A stretch of 5,488 nt of DNA from an uncultured Eubacteriales bacterium (GTDB lineage: Bacteria > Bacillota > Clostridia > Oscillospirales > Oscillospiraceae). Position 1 is the stretch's first letter. Each line of letters starts with the position of its first letter. The notes beneath the pieces were generated by a model. It made no database searches. It was given only the letters and a program-made list of their open reading frames with translations, and was not told where the DNA came from. Location of the stretch: NCBI GenBank assembly GCA_900546415.1, contig URCY01000079.1, positions 1 through 5,488 on the forward strand. Direction: 5' to 3'. Shown piece after piece: positions 1-5,416 of this stretch. A program made the position numbers and the translations under genes.

Positions 1-67
1 TTGCGTTTTGGGTGAGAGTTTTTTCGATTTTTTGTACCTATATAAGTGAAAGGGTCTTTAGGTCACA
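1..67. other. AT-rich intergenic stretch, no gene seen
   Basis: T-runs lie around positions 18-33 and a TATATAA string at 39-45. It lies beyond the preA end of the operon. A -10-like TATATA can be read here on the plus strand, but no acceptable -35 sits 16-18 bases upstream, so I do not call a promoter. No open frame with a ribosome binding site is visible. It may be the edge of a neighbouring gene's flank that falls outside the window. Confidence 0.4.
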
Positions 68-217
68 GTTTCATACAAGAATCTGTTAAAAAGCTTGAAA
101 AGCTTTTTATAGCGCCGAAGGCGCGTCAGATTCTGCATGAGACGGCGCAGCGTGCATTCGCACGCTGCGAGTGTGCGTAGCACACGGGATTCTTGATAAA
201 TATTTTAATCAAGAATC
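68..217. repeat. Cluster of perfect inverted repeats (structured intergenic element)
   Basis: Five perfect stem-loops lie almost end to end: 87-96/100-109 (10 bp, loop GAA), 112-116/120-124 (GCGCC-GAA-GGCGC), 146-155/160-169 (10 bp, loop ATTC), 171-176/180-185 (GTGTGC-GTA-GCACAC) and 188-197/208-217 (10 bp, 10-base AT loop). The first two are enclosed by a longer helix, 78-85 with 127-134 and 68-74 with 137-143 (one G-T wobble at 70/141), which makes a compact three-way junction. The arrangement lies 21 bases past the preA stop codon, so it would form part of the preTA 3' untranslated region if transcription reads through. No canonical U-tract follows the GC-rich stems in either direction. 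The 87-109 hairpin has A and T tracts on its flanks and could be a weak bidirectional terminator. Likely explanations are a dispersed palindromic repeat (REP/MITE-like), an mRNA 3'-end structure or a small RNA. I do not recognise it as a named family. Confidence 0.6.
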
Positions 218-237
218 AGTATCAGATCCCAGCGCGG

Positions 238-1485
238 TTACGGCCGGACATCCTCCGCCTTGGTCTTGCGGCCCGGCTTGATCTTGATCTCGCCCTTGGA
301 GATCGCGGAGACCGGACAGACCAGCGCGCAGAGATGGCAGCCGACGCATTTTTCGGTGTTGCAGTGCGGCTTGCGGGTCTCCTCGTCCCATTCCATGGCC
401 TGATGCGCGCCGTCGTAGCAGGAGATGTAGCAGCGGCCGCAGCCGAGGCACTTGTCCTCGTCGATCTTCGGATAGACGATGTAGTCGCGGTTCAGCTCCT
501 CGGCGGGGATGATGTTCGCGTTCGCGCGGCCGACCAGCTCCTCGAGATGGTCGACGCCCTGCTCGGCCATGTAGTGCATAAGGCCGTTCTTCATGTCCTC
601 CACAACGCGGTAGCCGTATTGCATACAGGAGGTGGTCATTTGCAGCGTGGTCGCGCCCATGAGAATGAATTCCGCAGCGTCCTCCCACGTTTCAATGCCG
701 CCGATGCCGGAGATCGGCAGATCCTTCAGGCGCGGGTCGGAGCGCATCTGCTGCAGGAAGCGCAGCGCAATGGGCTTGACGGCCTTGCCGGAATAGCCCG
801 AGATCGAGGACTTTCCGTCGACGATCGGCATACCGATATAGCGGTTCAGATCGACGTTGCAGACGCTCTTGACCGTGTTGATCGCGGCGATGCCGTCTGC
901 GCCGCCCTCCAGGCTGGCCAGCGCGACCGGAACCATATCCGTGACGTTCGGGGTCATCTTCGCGAGGACGGGCAGCTTGCTGCCGCGGCGCACCGCTTGA
1001 CAATACTTGCGGCACAGCTCCGGACTGGTGCCGACGTCGCTGCCCATGGCGTGCGAGGTCATCTGCGGGCAGGAGAAGTTCAGCTCGAGCATATCCGCGC
1101 CGGCCTCCGTGACCAGCCGCGCCAGCTCCTCCCACGTCTGCTCGTCGTTGCCCATGATCGAGGCGATGAGCACCTTGTCCGGGAACTCCGCCTTCAGGCG
1201 GCGCAGATCGGCCAGATTCTCCTCAAGCGGATGCTCGGCGATCTGCTCCATGTTTTTGAAGCCGACGAAGCTCGTGGACTCCTTGTCCAGCTTGTCGAAG
1301 CGCGGCGAGACCTCGTCGATGAAGTAGCTCTTCGGGCCGATGGTCTTGAACACCACGCCGCCGAAGCCGGTCTCGTAGGCCTTTTTGCACATGTCGTAGC
1401 AGTTGCCGACCGGGGAGGAGGAGAGGCAGAAGGGGTTTTCAAATTTTACGCCCAGAAAATTGACGGAAAGATCTTTTTTCACCAT
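238..1485 (-). CDS. preA: NAD-dependent dihydropyrimidine dehydrogenase, catalytic subunit PreA
   Basis: This is the catalytic subunit that reduces uracil or thymine to the 5,6-dihydropyrimidine in the cytoplasm, working with PreT. The 415-residue length fits the family (E. coli PreA is about 411). Residues 1 to about 310 form the FMN-binding, dihydroorotate-dehydrogenase-like TIM barrel. It carries the family signatures NPFCLSSSPVGN (17-28), VVFKTIG (44-50), LNFSCPQMTSHAMGSD (135-150) with the expected active-site Cys139, INTVKS (202-207), SSISGYSGKAVKP (226-238) and SGIGGIETWEDAAEF (259-273). The C-terminus holds two 4Fe-4S motifs: C346/C349/C352/C356 and C380/C383/C386/C390-Pro. All expected residues are present and there is no sign of decay. 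It is the second gene of the operon; its ATG follows the preT stop after 2 bases, with GGGAGG 9 bases upstream. From memory the sequence closely resembles enterobacterial PreA, so the assignment is very secure. Direction in vivo (reduction or oxidation) is inferred from the family. Confidence 0.96.
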   Translation of the reverse strand: MVKKDLSVNFLGVKFENPFCLSSSPVGNCYDMCKKAYETGFGGVVFKTIGPKSYFIDEVSPRFDKLDKESTSFVGFKNMEQIAEHPLEENLADLRRLKAEFPDKVLIASIMGNDEQTWEELARLVTEAGADMLELNFSCPQMTSHAMGSDVGTSPELCRKYCQAVRRGSKLPVLAKMTPNVTDMVPVALASLEGGADGIAAINTVKSVCNVDLNRYIGMPIVDGKSSISGYSGKAVKPIALRFLQQMRSDPRLKDLPISGIGGIETWEDAAEFILMGATTLQMTTSCMQYGYRVVEDMKNGLMHYMAEQGVDHLEELVGRANANIIPAEELNRDYIVYPKIDEDKCLGCGRCYISCYDGAHQAMEWDEETRKPHCNTEKCVGCHLCALVCPVSAISKGEIKIKPGRKTKAEDVRP

Positions 1486-1487
1486 GA

Positions 1488-2720
1488 TTAGTTTCCTCCC
1501 AGATAGGCATGGATGTAGGCCGCGGCGAGCTTCGCGCTCTTGACCGCGCCGACCACGCTCTTTTCTTCGTTCTTGGAAATGTCGCCCACAACAAACACAT
1601 TGCTCGCGCCGACGCGGAAGTTCTCGCTGTCGGCCTCGTTGCGGGTGAAGCTCAGCCCGAGCCCCTCGGCCTCGAGCGTCTGGCCGACGGCAAGGATGAT
1701 CTTGTCGGCCGTGAAGGTGACGGTGCTGCGGAGCTTGCGATGCTCGAAGGTGACGGTCCTGCCGTCGACCTTGGTGGGAATGTAGCCGTCGTAGATGGAG
1801 ACGTTCTCGGCGCGCGCGCCTGCAAGCTCCTTCTCGCTGGCCTTGAATTCGCAGAATTCCTCGTAGACAATAGAAGTGACATTCTTTGCGCCGAGCAGCT
1901 TCAGCGAGGTGCAGACGTCCATCGAGACGTCGCCGCCGCCGACGACCAGCACATTCTGCGGGATCTCGACGGCTCCGCCGCTTTCCTTCACGCGGCGCAG
2001 GAAGGACACGGCCGTTTCAACGTCGGGGTTGCCCTCGAACATCGGCAGCCACTTGCCGCCGCTCAGGCCGATGCCGACCACGACGGCGTCGAATTTCTTC
2101 TTCAGCTCGTCGAGCGTGACGTCCTTGCCGACGGTCACGCCGGTGTGAGCGACCAGGCCGAGGTCAAAGATGCGCTGGATCTCAACGTCGACGATGCGGT
2201 TAGGCAGACGGTATTCGGGGATGCCGTAGCGCAGGTAGCCGCCGAGCTGGGCGTCCTTTTCAAAGATCTCGACGCCATAGCCCTTTTTCAGCAGCTCCGC
2301 CGCGACGGACAGGCCGCCGGGGCCGCCGCCGACCACGGCAACGGACTTGCCGAGACGATGCGCCGGCTTTTCGAGGATCTTCATGCCGAGCGTCTCCTCA
2401 AGATCGGTGACGTAGCGCTGGATGCGGCCGATGTCGATGGGCTTGTCGATGCCGCAGCGCGAGCAGGCGAGCTGGCAGTATTTTTCCGTGGGGCAAACGC
2501 GCGCGCAGATCGCGCCGAGAATGTTGTTTTCGCGGATCGTCTCCGCCGCGCCCTTGAAGTTGCGGAAGCGGACGGAACGAATGAATTTGCCGGGGTCGGT
2601 CCCTGCCGGGCAGGACTTGGAGCAGGGCGCGTCGTGACAGAGCAGGCAGCGCGCCGCCTCCTCGCAGATGGTCACGGGGGTGAAGCCCGGCTCAAGCTCC
2701 TTGCAATACTTGGATTCCAT
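1488..2720 (-). CDS. preT: NAD-dependent dihydropyrimidine dehydrogenase, flavin/Fe-S subunit PreT
   Basis: This is the electron-transfer subunit, related to the glutamate synthase small subunit and to the N-terminal half of mammalian dihydropyrimidine dehydrogenase. It passes electrons from NAD(P)H through FAD and Fe-S clusters to PreA. At 410 residues it matches the family (about 412 in E. coli). Cluster ligands are C25/C28/C33/C37-Pro and C72/C76/C82/C86, with an extra Cys at 89. The FAD-binding Rossmann motif is VVGGGPGGLSVAAELLKKG (129-147), followed by an acidic residue at the end of the second strand (IFEK, 152-155). The pyridine-nucleotide motif is VVGGGDVSMDVC (259-270). The C-terminal FAD contact NVFVVGDISK (374-383) is present. 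The ATG is supported by AAGGAGG 9 bases upstream (2730-2736). It is the promoter-proximal gene of the preT-preA operon. Other GltD-like oxidoreductases share this fold, but adjacency to an unmistakable preA settles the name. Confidence 0.95.
   Translation of the reverse strand: MESKYCKELEPGFTPVTICEEAARCLLCHDAPCSKSCPAGTDPGKFIRSVRFRNFKGAAETIRENNILGAICARVCPTEKYCQLACSRCGIDKPIDIGRIQRYVTDLEETLGMKILEKPAHRLGKSVAVVGGGPGGLSVAAELLKKGYGVEIFEKDAQLGGYLRYGIPEYRLPNRIVDVEIQRIFDLGLVAHTGVTVGKDVTLDELKKKFDAVVVGIGLSGGKWLPMFEGNPDVETAVSFLRRVKESGGAVEIPQNVLVVGGGDVSMDVCTSLKLLGAKNVTSIVYEEFCEFKASEKELAGARAENVSIYDGYIPTKVDGRTVTFEHRKLRSTVTFTADKIILAVGQTLEAEGLGLSFTRNEADSENFRVGASNVFVVGDISKNEEKSVVGAVKSAKLAAAYIHAYLGGN
1495..1500 (-). 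promoter_or_regulatory. preA ribosome binding site inside the end of preT
   Basis: Read on the minus strand, GGGAGG lies 9 bases before the preA ATG and overlaps the two Gly codons just before the last sense codon of preT. Ribosomes finishing preT would therefore release almost on top of the preA start, an arrangement suited to translational coupling and equal subunit supply. Coupling is inferred; the overlap is seen directly. Confidence 0.85.
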
Positions 2721-2729
2721 ACGAAAAAA

Positions 2730-2736
2730 CCTCCTT
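2730..2736 (-). promoter_or_regulatory. preT ribosome binding site
   Basis: AAGGAGG on the minus strand, 9 bases from the preT ATG, is a near-perfect Shine-Dalgarno sequence. It fixes the start at 2720. It lies directly 3' of the leader hairpin at 2745-2774, so it remains outside that stem and accessible in the predicted fold. Confidence 0.85.
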
Positions 2737-2744
2737 GTTTTTCA

Positions 2745-2774
2745 GGCGGCGGCGTTCCGAATTTCGCCGCAGCC
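2745..2774 (-). promoter_or_regulatory. GC-rich leader hairpin of the preTA transcript
   Basis: Positions 2745-2754 pair with 2765-2774: nine G-C pairs with a single mismatch (2748/2771) and a 10-base loop. The hairpin lies between the predicted transcription start (about 2788) and the ribosome binding site, 8 bases from the latter. There is no U-tract, so it is not an intrinsic terminator. It may be a stabilising 5' structure or a protein-binding element; no known riboswitch is recognised. Confidence 0.5.
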
Positions 2775-2794
2775 AAAGCGGGTTACCAAGCATT

Positions 2795-2823
2795 ATTTTA
2801 GCATAGGATAAAATGCGCGTCAA
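2795..2823 (-). promoter_or_regulatory. Predicted sigma-A promoter of preTA
   Basis: On the minus strand the -35 is TTGACG (2823-2818), followed by a 17-base spacer and the -10 TAAAAT (2800-2795). TG one base upstream of the -10 gives an extended -10. It predicts a start near 2788 and a leader of about 68 bases before preT. The -35 lies within a short dyad CGTC-AA-GACG (2818-2827) that could serve as an operator half-site pair, though it is short enough to be chance. Confidence 0.65.
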
Positions 2824-2982
2824 GACGATTGGCGAAAATAGCAACAATTTCTTTGTAAAAAATGCGCAGTTCTTCATGGAATTTGCTGATATTTTGAGGA
2901 TGAGGCACTCAAAGATGTCCACAAAAATGCGGCCGGTTTTTTGTATGAATTGCTGAATTTTCCATTTGACAGTAAAAAACGG
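2824..2982. other. Non-coding AT-rich centre of the divergent intergenic region
   Basis: This lies between the two back-to-back promoters. Six-frame reading gives only short open frames without ribosome binding sites. Visible structure is limited: a 6-bp dyad TTTGAG/CTCAAA (2893-2898/2908-2913), a 7-bp A/T dyad ACAAAAA/TTTTTGT (2921-2927/2938-2944) around CGGCCG, and TTGCTGA occurring twice (2883-2889, 2950-2956). Any of these could be regulator sites, but none is strong. Confidence 0.4.
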
Positions 2983-3011
2983 TTTACAATGCTCGCGCGG
3001 TTTGGTATCAT
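2983..3011 (+). promoter_or_regulatory. Predicted sigma-A promoter of the SLH peptidase gene
   Basis: The -35 is TTTACA (2983-2988), then a 17-base spacer and the -10 TATCAT (3006-3011). TG at 3003-3004 makes an extended -10. The predicted start is near 3018, leaving a leader of about 100 bases. A consensus TTGACA at 2966-2971 lies just upstream but has no -10 at proper distance. Confidence 0.62.
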
Positions 3012-3024
3012 AAAAAAGAGTAAA

Positions 3025-3058
3025 AGCCCCGTAAGGAAAAATTTTTCCCTATGCGGCT
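3025..3058 (+). promoter_or_regulatory. First leader hairpin of the SLH peptidase transcript
   Basis: This is a long imperfect hairpin: AGCC (3025-3028) pairs with GGCT (3055-3058), 3030-3033 with 3050-3053 (one G-U), and the core is the 14-bp palindrome GGAAAAATTTTTCC (3035-3048). Two opposing mismatches interrupt the stem. It begins only about 7 bases after the predicted transcription start, a position typical of mRNA-stabilising 5' structures. The palindromic core could equally be a DNA operator site. Confidence 0.5.
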
Positions 3059-3066
3059 CAGAGTCC

Positions 3067-3094
3067 GCGGAGAGGGCGCTCCCGCGCCGTCCGC
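3067..3094 (+). promoter_or_regulatory. Second leader hairpin of the SLH peptidase transcript
   Basis: GCGGA (3067-3071) pairs with TCCGC (3090-3094), and inside this GGCGC (3075-3079) pairs with GCGCC (3084-3088) around a TCCC loop, separated by an asymmetric internal loop. It ends 8 bases before the Shine-Dalgarno, which remains free. No U-tract follows, so it is not a terminator. The function is unknown. Confidence 0.45.
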
Positions 3095-3102
3095 ACACCC
3101 AA

Positions 3103-3108
3103 AAGGAG
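3103..3108 (+). promoter_or_regulatory. Ribosome binding site fixing the SLH peptidase start
   Basis: AAGGAG lies 9 bases before the ATG at 3118. The reading frame is open for 59 codons further upstream (to TTG at 2941), but that extension has no ribosome binding site, contains the predicted promoter, and would put charged residues ahead of an otherwise standard signal peptide. The ATG at 3118 is therefore the start. Confidence 0.88.
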
Positions 3109-3117
3109 AGTTTTATC

Positions 3118-5235
3118 ATGAAGCATCTGAACAAACGGCTGCTCGCGCTGCTGCTGGTGGTCGTCATGCTGGCTGCGCTGTTCCCGGCCTCGGCGTTCGC
3201 GGCGGAGCGGGGCGAGGCCGAGGAGACGCGCTCGGATACCTGGGAGGCGATCCTCGCCTATGAAAACGCGCACCTGCGCAAGACCCGCAATGGCAAACAG
3301 CGCACGGCGGCGGATTATGCCGCGCTCTCCGGCGAGATCGCGAAGATCGTCGAAGCGTCGGAGGATTATAAGGAAGACACCTGCACCTATGACCCGGATT
3401 CCGACAACGCCATGTTCTTCTGGGAGGATCGCGACGGGATGCCGCAGGGCTATTCCCCGGCGCTGCGCGCCAAGATGGAAAACGGCAGGGCGGCCGAGAC
3501 GGATCCTGAGCCGGTTCGCGCGTCGAGACCCGACCTGCGCGGCGGGCTTCCCTCGTCCTCGGATATCTATGTGCTCAGCCCGTGGTACGGCATCGATTCG
3601 AGCTTCAACAGCGAGTATTTTCAAGAGGGCGAAAGGCTGGCCGAGGCGACCGGCGGCAGCTGCTACAGCATCTTCCGGCAGGACGTGACGGTGGATACGG
3701 TCGCCCGGTGCATCGAATACGGCGCGGCCGTCCTGATCGACACGCACGGCCTGACGGACTATGAGAGCTACAAAAACTATACCTATCTGGATGATCCGAA
3801 TTATTATGTTGCCGACTGTGTCACCGGCGCGCACGATTCCTATATCACGCTGACGAACGCCGACGGCATCACCGAGGCCGATTGCCAGCCCGTCTATTCC
3901 GGCGGCAGCACCTATTACCGCTGCTTCTATTTCGACACGAACCTCGGCTATCGCGGCTACGGCGTCGACGGTCAGGTGATCGCCAACCACATGGTGCAGT
4001 ATGCGCCGCACAACATGGTCTGGCTCGGCTCCTGCCTGGGCATGGCCACCGACGGCCTCTGCCGGCCGCTGCGTCAGAAGGGCGTCGAGGTCGTTTACGG
4101 CTATTCCGAGTCGATCACGTTCTCGGGTGACCACACCTACCGTGGGGCCTTCTGGGACTGGATCCGCGAGGGTGAGACGGTCGGCAACGCCATTACATAC
4201 GCGAAGAACTCCTACGGCGAGTGGGATCCGGCCTACTACAATAGCTGGTACAGCACGCTTGCCTTGGCAAGAAAATATTACGTTGCGTTCCCGATCGTGG
4301 TCTCCTCCGAGGATGCCTACCCCGGAAAGCGCACGTCCGGCCGCTATGGCGTCGACGGGCCGCAGACGGTGCGCTCGACCTGGAAGTTGGCCGCGTGCAT
4401 GCACAAATTCACCTATTCCGCCGATCCTGCGCCGACGCTTTACGAAGCCGGCAAGCTTATCGCACGGTGCGGCAAGTGCGGACTGGCATATGAGGTGGAG
4501 GTGCTGCCGTGTCTGCGCACCGACGACTATCTCTGCGCGCTCTTCGAAGCGCCGAGCTATGAATCGGAGGGGCGCGCGCTCTTCACTTGGCAGAATTATC
4601 AGTACGGTACGTTCTCCTTTGAGGCGGTGCTGCCGAAGCTCGACGACACCTGCGACAAGTATTACGACGTGAACACGGGAAAATGGTATCACGAGGGCAT
4701 CCATTATATGCTCGACAACGCCGTGATGAACGGCGTCGGTGAACACAGCTTTGACCCGAACGGCAGCCTGACCCGCGCGATGCTTGTGACGATCCTCTAC
4801 CGCGCACAGGGCGCGCCCAGCATCGACGGGCAGAGCCACCCCTTCACGGATGTCGCGGGCGGAAAGTGGTATTCCGATGCGATCACGTGGGCTTATCAGA
4901 ACAGCGTGGTCAACGGCACGAGCGCAACGACTTTTGAGCCGGACGGCGACATCACGCGCGAGCAGCTTGCCACGATCCTCTACCGCTATGCGAAAAACAT
5001 CGAGCATGTGGACGTGAGCAATCGCGCGAACCTCGACGAGATCTTTGCCGACGCGAACCAGATCACGGCCTACGCACGCGAGGCGCTGTCCTGGGCGGTC
5101 GCGGACGGCTATATGAAGGGCAGCACGTCGAACGGCGCGACCAAGGTCTATCCGAAGGACGGCGCGACCCGTGCAGAGGTCGCAACGCTGCTGATGCGCT
5201 ATCTGAAGGCGGAAAAGACCGTCGTTTCCGAATAA
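3118..5235 (+). CDS. Secreted caspase/gingipain-like cysteine peptidase with C-terminal SLH repeats
   Basis: This 705-residue protein is probably exported and wall-anchored. Residues 1 to about 28 are a signal peptide: basic MKHLNKR, a Leu/Val/Ala-rich core, and a likely cut after SAFA or one residue later. Residues 30 to about 145 may be a pro-region. From about 149 (DIYVLSPWYGID) to about 395 the pattern fits a clan CD (caspase/gingipain C25-like) fold: a hydrophobic strand ending in AVLIDTHG with candidate catalytic His210, then NMVWLGSCLGMATDG with candidate catalytic Cys306, a strand VEVVYGYSES (323-332), and GETVGNAITYAKNSYG (352-367), which resembles the late helix of C25 peptidases. 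Residues 427-454 hold CxH...CxxCG, a zinc-ribbon-like segment of a type common in clostridial surface proteins. Three SLH repeats follow (about 515-567, 576-632, 641-700), with the TRxx motif as LTRA, ITRE and ATRA. Export and SLH anchoring are secure; peptidase activity and substrate are inferred. It could instead be a catalytically dead relative. Confidence 0.88.
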   Translation: MKHLNKRLLALLLVVVMLAALFPASAFAAERGEAEETRSDTWEAILAYENAHLRKTRNGKQRTAADYAALSGEIAKIVEASEDYKEDTCTYDPDSDNAMFFWEDRDGMPQGYSPALRAKMENGRAAETDPEPVRASRPDLRGGLPSSSDIYVLSPWYGIDSSFNSEYFQEGERLAEATGGSCYSIFRQDVTVDTVARCIEYGAAVLIDTHGLTDYESYKNYTYLDDPNYYVADCVTGAHDSYITLTNADGITEADCQPVYSGGSTYYRCFYFDTNLGYRGYGVDGQVIANHMVQYAPHNMVWLGSCLGMATDGLCRPLRQKGVEVVYGYSESITFSGDHTYRGAFWDWIREGETVGNAITYAKNSYGEWDPAYYNSWYSTLALARKYYVAFPIVVSSEDAYPGKRTSGRYGVDGPQTVRSTWKLAACMHKFTYSADPAPTLYEAGKLIARCGKCGLAYEVEVLPCLRTDDYLCALFEAPSYESEGRALFTWQNYQYGTFSFEAVLPKLDDTCDKYYDVNTGKWYHEGIHYMLDNAVMNGVGEHSFDPNGSLTRAMLVTILYRAQGAPSIDGQSHPFTDVAGGKWYSDAITWAYQNSVVNGTSATTFEPDGDITREQLATILYRYAKNIEHVDVSNRANLDEIFADANQITAYAREALSWAVADGYMKGSTSNGATKVYPKDGATRAEVATLLMRYLKAEKTVVSE

Positions 5236-5260
5236 AGCAAAAGAAAAAGCACCCAAATCG

Positions 5261-5279
5261 GCCGGGGTTCTGACCCGGC
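5261..5279. other. Small GC hairpin downstream of the SLH gene
   Basis: GCCGGG (5261-5266) pairs with CCCGGC (5274-5279) around a 7-base loop. It starts 25 bases after the stop codon. It has no following U-tract, but a long T-rich run (complement of the A-rich 5236-5249) follows it on the minus strand. It could therefore contribute to ending transcription entering from the right. The assignment is weak. Confidence 0.3.
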
Positions 5280-5288
5280 ACGACACGA

Positions 5289-5330
5289 ACAACGCGGGGC
5301 GCTTCCGAAACCGGAAGCGCCCCGCGTTGT
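5289..5330. terminator. 19-bp perfect GC-rich hairpin, probable transcription or 3'-end structure
   Basis: Positions 5289-5307 pair without mismatch with 5312-5330 around a 4-base AAAC loop. It lies 53 bases after the SLH gene stop, the usual place for a terminator. A run of U's is missing on both strands, so intrinsic termination by the classical mechanism is uncertain. It could act as a Rho-independent pause, an RNase-blocking 3' structure or a dispersed palindromic repeat. The 7-base GCACGAC occurs on both sides (5278-5284 and 5331-5337). Confidence 0.55.
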
Positions 5331-5387
5331 GCACGACGGAGGCCGCTTCGTTATTTTCGTGATGCGGGAAAAACCTTCCGTGATTCC

Positions 5388-5416
5388 AAACGGTGAATAT
5401 TTATGCGCAACCGTTT
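5388..5416. other. 7-bp inverted repeat in the right-hand intergenic region
   Basis: AAACGGT (5388-5394) and ACCGTTT (5410-5416) are separated by a 15-base AT-rich spacer. The spacing puts the half-site centres about two helical turns apart, so it could be an operator for a gene to the right. No promoter or coding sequence is visible beside it, and chance occurrence is possible. The rest of 5331-5488 shows no gene. Confidence 0.25.

Noticed and set aside
68..217. CRISPR array or tRNA
   Set aside because: The repeats here are inverted and of different sequence, not regularly spaced direct repeats. No cloverleaf with a T-loop GTTCGAA-type motif or acceptor stem is seen.
193..1491. Long plus-strand open frame opposite preA (and a similar one at 1509-2801 opposite preT)
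   Set aside because: These are mirrors of genuine genes caused by G/C-ending codons that rarely give stops on the other strand. The translations are Arg/Ala/Val/His-rich without domains, and the real genes on the minus strand carry all expected motifs and ribosome sites.
2966..2990. TTGACA ... TACAAT as a promoter for the SLH peptidase
   Set aside because: Both hexamers are good, but the spacer is only 13 bases, too short for a sigma-A promoter. TTTACA-17-TATCAT with an extended -10 fits properly.
2941..3117. Upstream in-frame extension of the SLH peptidase from TTG 2941
   Set aside because: It has no Shine-Dalgarno, overlaps the predicted promoter, and would bury the signal peptide. ATG 3118 with AAGGAG is far better.
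2692..3167. Short minus-strand open frames (2692-2922 and 2874-3167) in the divergent intergenic region
   Set aside because: They overlap predicted promoters or leaders and neighbouring gene starts, and lack Shine-Dalgarno sequences. Their hydrophobic stretches follow from AT-rich DNA.
3058..5334. 758-codon minus-strand open frame opposite the SLH peptidase gene
   Set aside because: The plus-strand product has a signal peptide, catalytic motifs and three SLH repeats. The antisense product shows no recognisable domain, has no ribosome site, and starts inside the downstream hairpin region.
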